From JAENVT01 sp031424145 (GTDB lineage Bacteria; Actinomycetota; Acidimicrobiia; Acidimicrobiales; Ilumatobacteraceae), in the NCBI GenBank assembly GCA_031424145.1, contig JANPGV010000193.1:1-12792 (forward strand): a DNA stretch of 12,792 nucleotides, given 5' to 3'. Below, piece by piece: positions 1 through 6,884 of the stretch. The position numbers and the translations under genes are program-made. The notes under the pieces were generated by a model that worked only from the letters and a program-made list of their open reading frames with translations, was not told the DNA's origin and searched no databases. Positions within the stretch are counted from its first letter, which is position 1, and each line of letters begins with the position of its first letter.

Positions 1-884
1 AGCAGGGCCCGCAGGGCCAGCTCCAACGTTGGGTGTTGGAACTCGTAACCGCTGCGTTGGAGCGCGGTCGGCAGCACTCGCTGACCGCTGAGCAGCAGCG
101 TCTCGACCAGCTCGCCGCCGAGGAGGATCTTCGGCGCGAACAACGGAACGCGCAACGCGGCGGGCCGACGGAGGACCTTGGCCAGCGTCGCCGTGAAATC
201 GCTGTTGGTCACGGGCTCCGGCGCCGTCACGTTGACTGCTCCGCACATCTCTGCAGACAGCAGGTGAACAATTGCACCGACCTCGTCGTCGATTGATATC
301 CAGCTCTGCCACTGATGGCCGTTGCCGAATCGACCGCCGAGCCCGAGCTTGAACAGCGGCAGCTGCTTCTTCAACGCCCCGCCCTTCGCGGACAGCACGA
401 TGCCGGTGCGCAGATGCACCGTGCGGATGCCCTCCTTCTCGGCAGCGACCGTCGCCCCCTCCCACTGCTGGCAGAGATCGCCGAGGAAGTCGGTCCCCGG
501 TGCCGATAGTTCGTCGAGCTTCTCGTCGCCGCGATCGCCGTAATAACCGACCGCGGAGCCGGAGATGAACACGGATGGCTTGCGATCGAGCGTCGCCATC
601 GTCGTAGCGAGCAGCTCGGTTGCTCGTACCCGGCTCGACAGCAACTCGGCTTTGTAATCGTCGGTCCACCGCTTGTCGCCGATGCCGGCCCCCGAGAGGT
701 TGATGACAGCATCGCAGTCGTCGAAGGCCGCTGGATCGAGCGTGCCGGCAGCCGGATCCCACGTCAGCTCGCCCTCCTTCGCGGAGCGTCGTACGAGTCG
801 CAAAACTGTGTGGCCGTCTGCTGAGAGTCGCCGGGTGAGAGCTGAGCCGATCAGGCCACTGCCGCCCGACATGAGGATGCGCAT
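1..884 (-). CDS. TIGR01777 family NAD(P)-dependent epimerase/oxidoreductase (YfcH-like), 3' end cut by window
   Basis: Read on the minus strand, an uninterrupted frame of 294 codons runs from ATG at 884 to the window edge. It begins MRILMSGGSGLIGSAL, with a Rossmann nucleotide-binding GGSGLIG motif at residues 7-13, and continues with GSAVGYYGDRG near 109-119 (the SDR active-site Tyr region) and NGHQWQSWISIDD near 188-200. These three blocks are typical of the YfcH/TIGR01777 branch of extended short-chain dehydrogenases; substrates of this branch are mostly unknown. The last visible residues (GYEFQHPTLELALRAL) resemble the usual C-terminal end of family members of about 300 residues, so only a few codons are probably missing. 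A GTG two codons upstream (890) is an alternative start. It is divergent from the exported protein starting at 989. The family call is firm; the physiological role is not. Confidence 0.88.
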   Translation of the reverse strand, partial: MRILMSGGSGLIGSALTRRLSADGHTVLRLVRRSAKEGELTWDPAAGTLDPAAFDDCDAVINLSGAGIGDKRWTDDYKAELLSSRVRATELLATTMATLDRKPSVFISGSAVGYYGDRGDEKLDELSAPGTDFLGDLCQQWEGATVAAEKEGIRTVHLRTGIVLSAKGGALKKQLPLFKLGLGGRFGNGHQWQSWISIDDEVGAIVHLLSAEMCGAVNVTAPEPVTNSDFTATLAKVLRRPAALRVPLFAPKILLGGELVETLLLSGQRVLPTALQRSGYEFQHPTLELALRAL

Positions 885-988
885 CCGCACAGGGTATGTC
901 GCGCGAGAGGGGGTGTTGAGCAAAGTCCTCAGGTCGGCGCTGAACGAGCCGATACCGATATGAACCAGTTGCGGCGAAAGGTAATCCT

Positions 989-2845
989 GTGGACACCAAC
1001 GACGACGGCACGCGCTTCGACCCACCACGGCCGGAGGCTCCGCTCGCCGCGGGTCCGCCGCTGTCGTCACCCGTACCGCCGCCACCGTCCAATGTGTATG
1101 CGCCGCCGTTCCAACCGGTCGCGTTCGGCTCGCAGGACAGCGGTCCGACCGCCCTAGTCGTGCCGACCGGCACCGCCGGCAAGCGGAGCCGAGGCAAGGT
1201 CGTCGGCGGCCTCATCGCGGTGGTTGCGCTCTTCGGCGCCGGTGGATTCGCAATCACCAGGATCGTCGCGGGCAACGACGGCGGGGCAGCGACCCCGACA
1301 GAGGTCGGAACTCGCCTGATGGATTCGCTCGCCGCCGAGGACGCTCTCGGAGTCGTCGACCTGCTGCTCCCTGGTGAGCGCGACATGATGCGGCAGCCGC
1401 TGATCGACATCGTCGACAACCTCAAGCGATTGAAAGTCGTCGACGGCACGGCCAGCCTCGACAAGGTCGGGGGACTCGACATCGCCTTCACCGACGTGCA
1501 GGTCGACCCCACAGCGACGAACGTCGACGATGTGACAGACATCCGGATCACAGCCACTGGTACAGCCTCTGTGGACGGTGCCGCGGTGCCGATCGGGGAC
1601 CTACTGATCGACGAGGCCTTCGGTGGTGATCGACCGACGCTCGACAGCCCGCCGCAGAGCTCCGACATCGACTGGAAGCTCGCGGCCGTCAAGCGCGATG
1701 GTCGTTGGTACCTCAGCGCCTTGTACTCGCTCGCCGAGAACTCTCGAGTAGAGGGTCAGCAGATACCAGAGACTCCCATCGTCGCCAGGGGCTCCGACAC
1801 CCCAGAAGGTGCGGTGCAGGCGATCTTCGATGCCGTCGACGATCTCGACTATGAGGCACTCATCGCCGCCCTCAATCCGAACGAGGCAGAAGCTCTCCAG
1901 CGCTACGGGCCGATATTCGTGGACGACTCGCAGAAGAGCCTCGACGCACTCGGCTTGAAGATCGCGTTCTCGGACATCAAGTTCTCGGTCACCGGCAGCG
2001 GCGACCGACGAACGGTGGCGATCGACGGGTTCACAATGAACGCGAGCAGCAACGACACCGACGTGACCGTTGAGAGCAAGGGTGGATGCGTGGTCATGAC
2101 GACCACGGACTCGAGCATCGATACGTGCGAGGGTGGCAGCGCAGTCGACTCAGCAGTAAAGGCGCTCGGCCTCGAGGACAACGAGGACCTGAAGTCGTTC
2201 GTCAAGACCGTGCAAAACGCGTTTGCCGACATGCGGCCCGTCGGGATCACCGTGCAACAGGTCAATGGCAAGTGGTTCGTCAGTCCGGTCGGAAGCATCG
2301 CCGATCTCTTCTTGGCCGAGTTGTCAGCACTCGACAACGGTGAGCTGACCGACATCATCGATGGCGCCAAGAAGGTTGCCGAATCTATCTTCATCGGCGG
2401 GATCTTCAGCGCCGGTTCGGGGACGTCGATCGGTGGGATCGGCACCGACGGCGCGATCGGCAACGACGGTGGTGACACGAGTGGTGACAGCGGGCTCGTC
2501 GCCTGCTTCGCGGAGAGCATCTACTCGGCCTACGCCGATTGCATCAAGGCCGGGATCGAAAACGGGTCGATCGATCCATCGTCCGTGTCCCCGTATTACA
2601 GGTTCGACGAGTGTGGAGTCGGTGACTTGTACTTCAACGGCGACGTATATGCCATGGAAGACGAAGCGTTCACTGCATTCGCGATCGGCGTCGCCCCATG
2701 CTTCCAGAAGTACGTCGCTGACGGAACGATCTCCGAATTCGAATTGCCATACGAGTTGGCGCGGCCGGAGTGCCTCGAAGGCCGCAACTGGTACAACGTG
2801 ACCGATCAGGATTACATGGATCGGGTTTTCGCCTGCGTCAGTTAG
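989..2845 (+). CDS. Exported single-pass membrane protein with duplicated core and Cys-rich C-terminal domain, unknown function
   Basis: 618 residues, GTG start preceded by GAAAGG (977-982) at suitable spacing. I do not recognise the family. Visible architecture: a Pro-rich cytoplasmic N-terminus (1-65), a basic stretch KRSRGK (65-70), one transmembrane helix (about 71-93), then an extracytoplasmic region. That region has two related modules. Module 1 (about 103-250) starts TPTEVGTRLMDSLAAED and ends DGRWYLSALYSLAE; module 2 (about 271-440) starts TPEGAVQAIFDAVDDLD and ends NGKWFVSPVGSIAD. This suggests an internal duplication of an NTF2-like or DUF4878-like fold (inference). A Gly/Ser/Asp-rich linker (470-503) leads to a C-terminal domain (504-618) with six cysteines (506, 518, 542, 571, 595, 616); two more (367, 380) lie in module 2. 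The even number and external location suggest disulfides. It lies convergent with the thioredoxin-like gene, 10 nt away. Confidence 0.85.
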   Translation: MDTNDDGTRFDPPRPEAPLAAGPPLSSPVPPPPSNVYAPPFQPVAFGSQDSGPTALVVPTGTAGKRSRGKVVGGLIAVVALFGAGGFAITRIVAGNDGGAATPTEVGTRLMDSLAAEDALGVVDLLLPGERDMMRQPLIDIVDNLKRLKVVDGTASLDKVGGLDIAFTDVQVDPTATNVDDVTDIRITATGTASVDGAAVPIGDLLIDEAFGGDRPTLDSPPQSSDIDWKLAAVKRDGRWYLSALYSLAENSRVEGQQIPETPIVARGSDTPEGAVQAIFDAVDDLDYEALIAALNPNEAEALQRYGPIFVDDSQKSLDALGLKIAFSDIKFSVTGSGDRRTVAIDGFTMNASSNDTDVTVESKGGCVVMTTTDSSIDTCEGGSAVDSAVKALGLEDNEDLKSFVKTVQNAFADMRPVGITVQQVNGKWFVSPVGSIADLFLAELSALDNGELTDIIDGAKKVAESIFIGGIFSAGSGTSIGGIGTDGAIGNDGGDTSGDSGLVACFAESIYSAYADCIKAGIENGSIDPSSVSPYYRFDECGVGDLYFNGDVYAMEDEAFTAFAIGVAPCFQKYVADGTISEFELPYELARPECLEGRNWYNVTDQDYMDRVFACVS

Positions 2846-2855
2846 TCGTCGCCCG

Positions 2856-3410
2856 CTAGTCGCCGACCGCTTTTGCCAGCGCGGTGTCGAGCGTCGATTC
2901 CTCGACAGCGCCCAGAGTCAGCTGCACCGTCCCCGCGGCGTCGATGATCGCCATCGCCGGCTGGTATGGCACTCCGAATCTCGCGAACACAACGCCGGAG
3001 TCATCGCTGATCTGGGGGAAGCTCAGTCCGTACTTGTCGACGAATCCTTGAAAGGAAGTGTCGTCGCCGGACCACGCGACGCCGACGAACTGCACCTTCC
3101 CCGCCCACCTCTTGCTCGCCGCTTCGACCGAAGGGGCTTCATGGTTGCAGGTCACTCAAGTCGGTGCCCAGAACCACAACAGCACGGGCTTGCCGGCGTA
3201 GTCGGACATATCGACCGTGCCACCGCCGACCCGAGGTGCGGAGAAGGCCAGCGAATCGGGTACCAGTCGTTGCCCGGAGGACGGGGCCGGTGCGGCCGTG
3301 GCTACCGCGGCCGATGCGGCCGGCTGGGCAGCGGGGTCGATCTGCGTGCTCGGGTCGCCGCATGCGGAGAGTGCAACGATGCCGATGACACACCACACGA
3401 GACGCCGCAC
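2856..3410 (-). CDS. TlpA/DsbE-like thioredoxin lipoprotein, candidate selenoprotein (UxxC active site, in-frame TGA at 3156-3158)
   Basis: Read through one in-frame TGA, this frame gives 184 residues. GTG start at 3410; an in-frame stop at 3420-3422 bars anything much longer. MRRL, a hydrophobic segment and a lipobox L-S-A-C with Cys17 predict an extracytoplasmic lipoprotein. An Ala/Pro-rich spacer (about 20-48) leads to a thioredoxin-fold domain: GKPVLLWFWAPT (73-84), TGA as residue 85, then V-T-C88-N-H-E-A-P, and a cis-Pro region VPYQPAMAII (147-156). Members of the family (for example mycobacterial Mpt53/DsbE, FWTPWCPFC) have Cys at both ends of CxxC. Here the first Cys codon is TGA and everything on both sides is conserved, so selenocysteine is the best reading. 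A hairpin meeting the bacterial SECIS consensus follows (3118-3137). Translated conventionally the gene splits into 84- and 99-residue pieces, the second starting at the GTG right after the TGA. Alternatives: nonsense mutation or sequencing error. The fold is near certain; Sec insertion is inferred. Confidence 0.82.
3118..3137 (-). promoter_or_regulatory. Candidate bacterial SECIS hairpin downstream of the in-frame UGA
   Basis: On the minus-strand RNA, GCCCCUUC (3137-3130) pairs with GAAGCGGC (3125-3118). That makes seven Watson-Crick pairs with one C-C mismatch around a GGUC tetraloop (3129-3126). The uninterrupted upper stem is 4 bp. The loop begins after 26 nt counted from the UGA and has G at both of its first two positions. 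As I recall it, the published bacterial SECIS model wants a stem-loop within roughly 16-37 nt of the UGA and a G among the first two loop bases; this hairpin satisfies both. It lies inside the coding sequence, so chance pairing in GC-rich DNA cannot be excluded. Confidence 0.55.
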
Positions 3411-3444
3411 GTCCGCACGCTAACGGCCATAGCCTGGCGAGTCC

Positions 3445-3867
3445 ATGCGCACCAGGACACTGCTGTTGCTCGCGATCGGATGCGGCCTGGTCATCCTGCT
3501 CGCCGGCGGCATTCAGTTGTTGCGCGTCGGGGGTCAACAGCAATCGGCGAAACTGCTGAAAGTCGGCGAGCCGGGAAAGGCCGGTGATGTGATGGTCGAG
3601 CTCGTCTCCTCGTCGCTTCGGGATGACAGCGTCGTCGCGGTCGTTCGAATCGGGGGGGTCGACGACCCACGAGGTCTCGACGGCTTCACCCTCGTCGGTC
3701 CGGGCAGAGTGTTGGCGGTGACGTCGTCGGATTGCACCGGAATCGCCGTCGATCCCGTCGACTGCGCGCTCACGTTCACAACGATCGGCGTGAAAGGGAC
3801 GTCGCGGCAACTGATCTTCCATCGTGCCGATGCGCAGCTTCGGTGGGTGCTCGCTCAAGGCGCGTAG
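3445..3867 (+). CDS. Small membrane-anchored extracytoplasmic protein, unknown function
   Basis: 140 residues from ATG at 3445, starting 34 nt from the divergent thioredoxin-like lipoprotein. MRTRT followed by a hydrophobic helix (about 6-27) predicts an uncleaved signal anchor or signal peptide. The remaining approximately 110 residues look like a small beta-rich domain (alternating hydrophobics in VMVELVSSSLRDDSVVAVVRIGG style), with two cysteines (97 and 107) that could form a disulfide. No family is recognised. It has no catalytic motif I can see. The divergent arrangement with a thiol-disulfide oxidoreductase is suggestive but proves no partnership. It ends 66 nt before the preferred start of lpdA on the same strand and may be cotranscribed with it. 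Confidence 0.7.
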   Translation: MRTRTLLLLAIGCGLVILLAGGIQLLRVGGQQQSAKLLKVGEPGKAGDVMVELVSSSLRDDSVVAVVRIGGVDDPRGLDGFTLVGPGRVLAVTSSDCTGIAVDPVDCALTFTTIGVKGTSRQLIFHRADAQLRWVLAQGA

Positions 3868-3933
3868 GCGCTACCGTTGGCCACGAATTTCACAGACATC
3901 TTGGCCGATCCACCCGACCGTCACGGAGCCACC

Positions 3934-5355
3934 ATGGAGCCCGCAAGCGAATTCGATCTCGTCGTGATCGGCGGAGGCCCCGGCGGATACGGCGCAGCGC
4001 TGTATGCCACGTCCTCCGGCCTCAACGTTGCCCTCGTCGAAATGGCCGAGATGGGTGGAACCTGTCTCAACCGTGGCTGCATCCCGGCGAAGGCTTTTCT
4101 GGAGACAGCGGCGGTCCAGCGGCACGTGGCGCACGCGGCCGAATTCGGAATCGAATCCAGCGCGCCGGTCGTGAACTTCGTCACGGCGCAAGCCCGGAAG
4201 CAGAAGATCGTCGACGGTTTGGTGAAGAGCCTTACCGGCTTCATGAAGTCGAAGAAGATCACGATCTACGACGGAGTCGGAACCCTCGGCGCAGATCGCA
4301 CCGTCACGGTCACCGGTCCCGACGGCACGACCACCACCGTCGTTGGAAAGAACGTGGTGTTGGCAGCCGGGTCCGTGCCACGCACGATCCCCGGCTTCGA
4401 GCCCTCCGGTCCCGTGATGACGAGCGACGAGGTGTTGATGCTCGACCACGTGCCGCCCCGCGTCGTCGTGATCGGTGGAGGTGCCATCGGCTGCGAGTTC
4501 GCCAGCACGTTCGCCGATCTCGGTTCGCAGGTGACAATTCTCGAAGGACTGCCGAAGATCCTGCCCGGGCTCGACACCGACGTTGCCAACGTCGTGGTTC
4601 GCAGTTTCAAGAAGAAGAACATCGACATCCGCACGTCCATCAAGGTGCTCGGCCACACCCCTACGGCCGAAGGCGGAACCACCGTGCATTGTGTGGGCGG
4701 CGACGGCGGTGAGGTCGACAACATCGAGGTCGATGTCGTCGTGGTCAGCATTGGGCGCCGGCCGTTTGCCGACAAGCTCGGCCTGTCGGGCACCGCGGTC
4801 AAGGTCAGCGACCGTGGGCACATCGAGGTCGACGAGTACTGCCGCACCGGCGAGCCGGGCGTGTACGCAATCGGCGACATCATCGACACCCCACAGTTGG
4901 CCCATGTCGGTTATGCGGAAGCCATTCTGGTGACGAAGCACATCCTTGGCGAGCATCCCAAGCCTGTCGCCTACGACCGTGTTCCGTGGGCGATCTATTG
5001 CCATCCCGAAGTCGCGTTCTCCGGGCCCAGCGAAGAGGCTGCCCGCGAAGGCGGGCACGACGTCGTCGTCGCCAAGCATCAGTTTCGTGCCAACAGCCGA
5101 GCACAGATCCTGGGCGAGCTCGACGGCCTGGTGAAGATCATCGCCAAGAAGCAACCCGACGGCAGCGCCGGCCAGATCCTCGGAGTTCACATGGTTGGTC
5201 CGTGGGTCACCGAGCAGTTGAGCGGCGGCTACCTTGCCGTCAACTGGGAAGCCACAGCAGCCGAGGTCGCCGAGTTCATCCAGCCGCACCCCAGCCTCAC
5301 CGAGCTGTTCGGGGAGACCGTATTGTCCCTCACGGGCCGCAGCCTCAACGCCTGA
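3934..5355 (+). CDS. lpdA: Dihydrolipoamide dehydrogenase (E3)
   Basis: FAD-dependent E3 of 2-oxo acid dehydrogenase complexes; it reoxidises dihydrolipoyl groups on E2 and passes electrons to NAD+. 473 residues, the normal family length. Seen: FAD-binding VVIGGGPGGYG (residues 10-20), redox-active disulfide GGTCLNRGC with Cys44 and Cys49, the NAD-binding VVVIGGGAIGCEFAS, the second FAD motif VYAIGDI, and the C-terminal HPSLTELFGE, which supplies the catalytic His-Glu pair. I start it at ATG 3934 because GGAG (3925-3928) lies 5 nt upstream and the family begins just before the FAD motif. The frame stays open back to a TTG at 3877, which would add 19 unlikely residues. The E2 gene follows after 25 nt, so they are probably one operon. 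Confidence 0.96.
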   Translation: MEPASEFDLVVIGGGPGGYGAALYATSSGLNVALVEMAEMGGTCLNRGCIPAKAFLETAAVQRHVAHAAEFGIESSAPVVNFVTAQARKQKIVDGLVKSLTGFMKSKKITIYDGVGTLGADRTVTVTGPDGTTTTVVGKNVVLAAGSVPRTIPGFEPSGPVMTSDEVLMLDHVPPRVVVIGGGAIGCEFASTFADLGSQVTILEGLPKILPGLDTDVANVVVRSFKKKNIDIRTSIKVLGHTPTAEGGTTVHCVGGDGGEVDNIEVDVVVVSIGRRPFADKLGLSGTAVKVSDRGHIEVDEYCRTGEPGVYAIGDIIDTPQLAHVGYAEAILVTKHILGEHPKPVAYDRVPWAIYCHPEVAFSGPSEEAAREGGHDVVVAKHQFRANSRAQILGELDGLVKIIAKKQPDGSAGQILGVHMVGPWVTEQLSGGYLAVNWEATAAEVAEFIQPHPSLTELFGETVLSLTGRSLNA

Positions 5356-5380
5356 TCCAATCGAAGAGAGAGACCACACC

Positions 5381-6883
5381 ATGGCCGATGTCACGTTGCC
5401 ACAACTCGGTGAAACCGTCACCGAGGGCACGATTACCCGATGGTTCAAGAAGGTCGGTGACAGCGTCGCTGCTGACGAGCCGCTCTTCGAGGTCAGCACC
5501 GACAAGGTCGACACCGAGGTGCCGTCGCCGATCGCTGGAACCGTCACCGAGATTCGTGTTCAAGAGGGCGACACCGTGCCGGTCGGTGCGGTGATCGCCG
5601 TCGTCGGCGAAGGCGCCGCTTCGCCGGCCGCGGCTCCATCCGAACCCGCCGAGGCGGAACCTGCGCAGGCGGACGCTGCCGCGCCCCCCGTCGACGCCGC
5701 CGCGCCACCGGCCCCGGCGCCTGAAACTGTTGCGCCTGAGGAACCGCCCGTGAAACCGGCTGCCGCCGAGGCACCACCTGCGGAAATGCCACCGCCACCA
5801 GCGGCCGCGCCGGCACCCGCCGCTCAGCCGGCGCAAGCCGCTCCCACCGCACCGCCTGCGCAGCAAGCACCGGCTGACGACGCCGACACACCGTCCGACA
5901 ATCGCCTGCTGTCCCCGGTCGTGCGCAGGCTCGTCGCCGAACACAACATCAACGTCGATGAGGTCAAGGGCACCGGCCCAGGTGGACGAATCACGCGCGA
6001 CGACGTCTTGGACCACATCGACAAGGTCGCGTCTCATGCTCCGCAACCCGCCGCAGCTGCCGCGCCCGCAGCTGCCGCGCCTGCAGCGACTGCACCCGCG
6101 CCGGCTGCCGCAGCAGCAGCACCGGCACCGGCCGCACCCGCAGCGTCGCCCGCCGCCGTCGCGCCGGGCGAACGCGATTCGACGGTGCGACTGTCGAAGA
6201 TCCGCAAGCTCACGGGCAACCACATGGTCATGAGCAAAGGCGTCAGCCCGCACGCCTTCAGCGTCGTCGAGGTCGACTTCGCGAACGTCGATCTCGCCCG
6301 CAATCAGGTCAAGGCCGAATGGAAGGCGGCCGAAGGGTTCGGGCTGACGTACCTGCCGTTCATCACTCGCGCTGTGGTCGAGGCGTTGGCCGAGTTCCCG
6401 CATCTCAACGCCAGCGTCTCTGATGAGGATCTGATTGTGCACAACTTCGTCGACATCGGGATCGCTGTCGATCTCGATTACGAGGGTCTGCTGGTCCCCG
6501 TGATACGTGCCGCCGAGACCAAGCGCCTCCGCGCAATCGCCCGTGAGATCAACGACCTCGCCCGGCGGGCCCGCAGCCGCAAGCTCGGCCCCGACGAGAT
6601 CAGTGGAGGCACGTTCACGATCTCGAACAACGGCTCGGCCGGCAGTGTGCTGACTATGCCCATCATCAACCAGCCTCAGGTCGCGATCCTGTCGACGGAC
6701 GCCATCGTCCGCAAGCCAGTCGTCGTGCGCACAACCGATGGCGGCGAGGGCATCGCCATCCATCCGGTGGGCAACCTGGCGATGTCCTGGGACCACCGGG
6801 CGTTCGATGGCGCATACGCGGCCGGGTTCCTCGTGAAGATGAAGGAGACGCTCGAGACCCGCGACTGGTCCGCCGAGCTGTGA
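5381..6883 (+). CDS. sucB: Dihydrolipoamide acyltransferase (E2) of a 2-oxo acid dehydrogenase complex
   Basis: E2 core that moves acyl groups from E1 to CoA on a swinging lipoyl arm. 500 residues from ATG 5381, with purine-rich GAAGAGAGAG upstream. Domains: one lipoyl domain (2-76) with lipoylation site Lys42 in STDKVDTEVPSP; an Ala/Pro-rich flexible linker (about 80-170); an E1/E3-binding domain (about 174-214, LLSPVVRRLVAEHNI...GTGPGGRITRDDV); a second Ala/Pro linker (about 218-262); and a catalytic acyltransferase domain (about 268-500) ending with DHRAFDG, in which His472 and Asp476 are the active-site pair. Only one lipoyl domain is present; M. tuberculosis DlaT, which it resembles, has more than one. 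No E1 is nearby, so 2-oxoglutarate, pyruvate or branched-chain specificity cannot be decided; the symbol is the customary actinobacterial name and tentative. Confidence 0.93.
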   Translation: MADVTLPQLGETVTEGTITRWFKKVGDSVAADEPLFEVSTDKVDTEVPSPIAGTVTEIRVQEGDTVPVGAVIAVVGEGAASPAAAPSEPAEAEPAQADAAAPPVDAAAPPAPAPETVAPEEPPVKPAAAEAPPAEMPPPPAAAPAPAAQPAQAAPTAPPAQQAPADDADTPSDNRLLSPVVRRLVAEHNINVDEVKGTGPGGRITRDDVLDHIDKVASHAPQPAAAAAPAAAAPAATAPAPAAAAAAPAPAAPAASPAAVAPGERDSTVRLSKIRKLTGNHMVMSKGVSPHAFSVVEVDFANVDLARNQVKAEWKAAEGFGLTYLPFITRAVVEALAEFPHLNASVSDEDLIVHNFVDIGIAVDLDYEGLLVPVIRAAETKRLRAIAREINDLARRARSRKLGPDEISGGTFTISNNGSAGSVLTMPIINQPQVAILSTDAIVRKPVVVRTTDGGEGIAIHPVGNLAMSWDHRAFDGAYAAGFLVKMKETLETRDWSAEL

Positions 6884-6884
6884 C

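Noticed and set aside
2856..3410. Reading the thioredoxin-like gene as a pseudogene or as two separate small genes
   Set aside because: The stop hits precisely the catalytic Cys codon, the frame is kept, no other lesion is visible, and the downstream piece alone would lack the first redox residue, strand and signal sequence. Not excluded, but less likely than Sec decoding.
3877..3933. TTG start for lpdA, 19 codons upstream
   Set aside because: No good ribosome-binding site, and the extra residues precede the conserved N-terminus; ATG 3934 has GGAG 5 nt upstream.
3871..5547. 558-codon open frame on the minus strand across lpdA
   Set aside because: Antisense shadow of a GC-rich gene: lpdA on the plus strand carries all E3 motifs and the antisense product shows no recognisable domain.
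5620..6170. Ala/Pro-rich repetitive DNA as a tandem repeat element
   Set aside because: It encodes the flexible linkers that flank the E1/E3-binding domain of E2; low-complexity coding sequence, not a mobile or satellite repeat.
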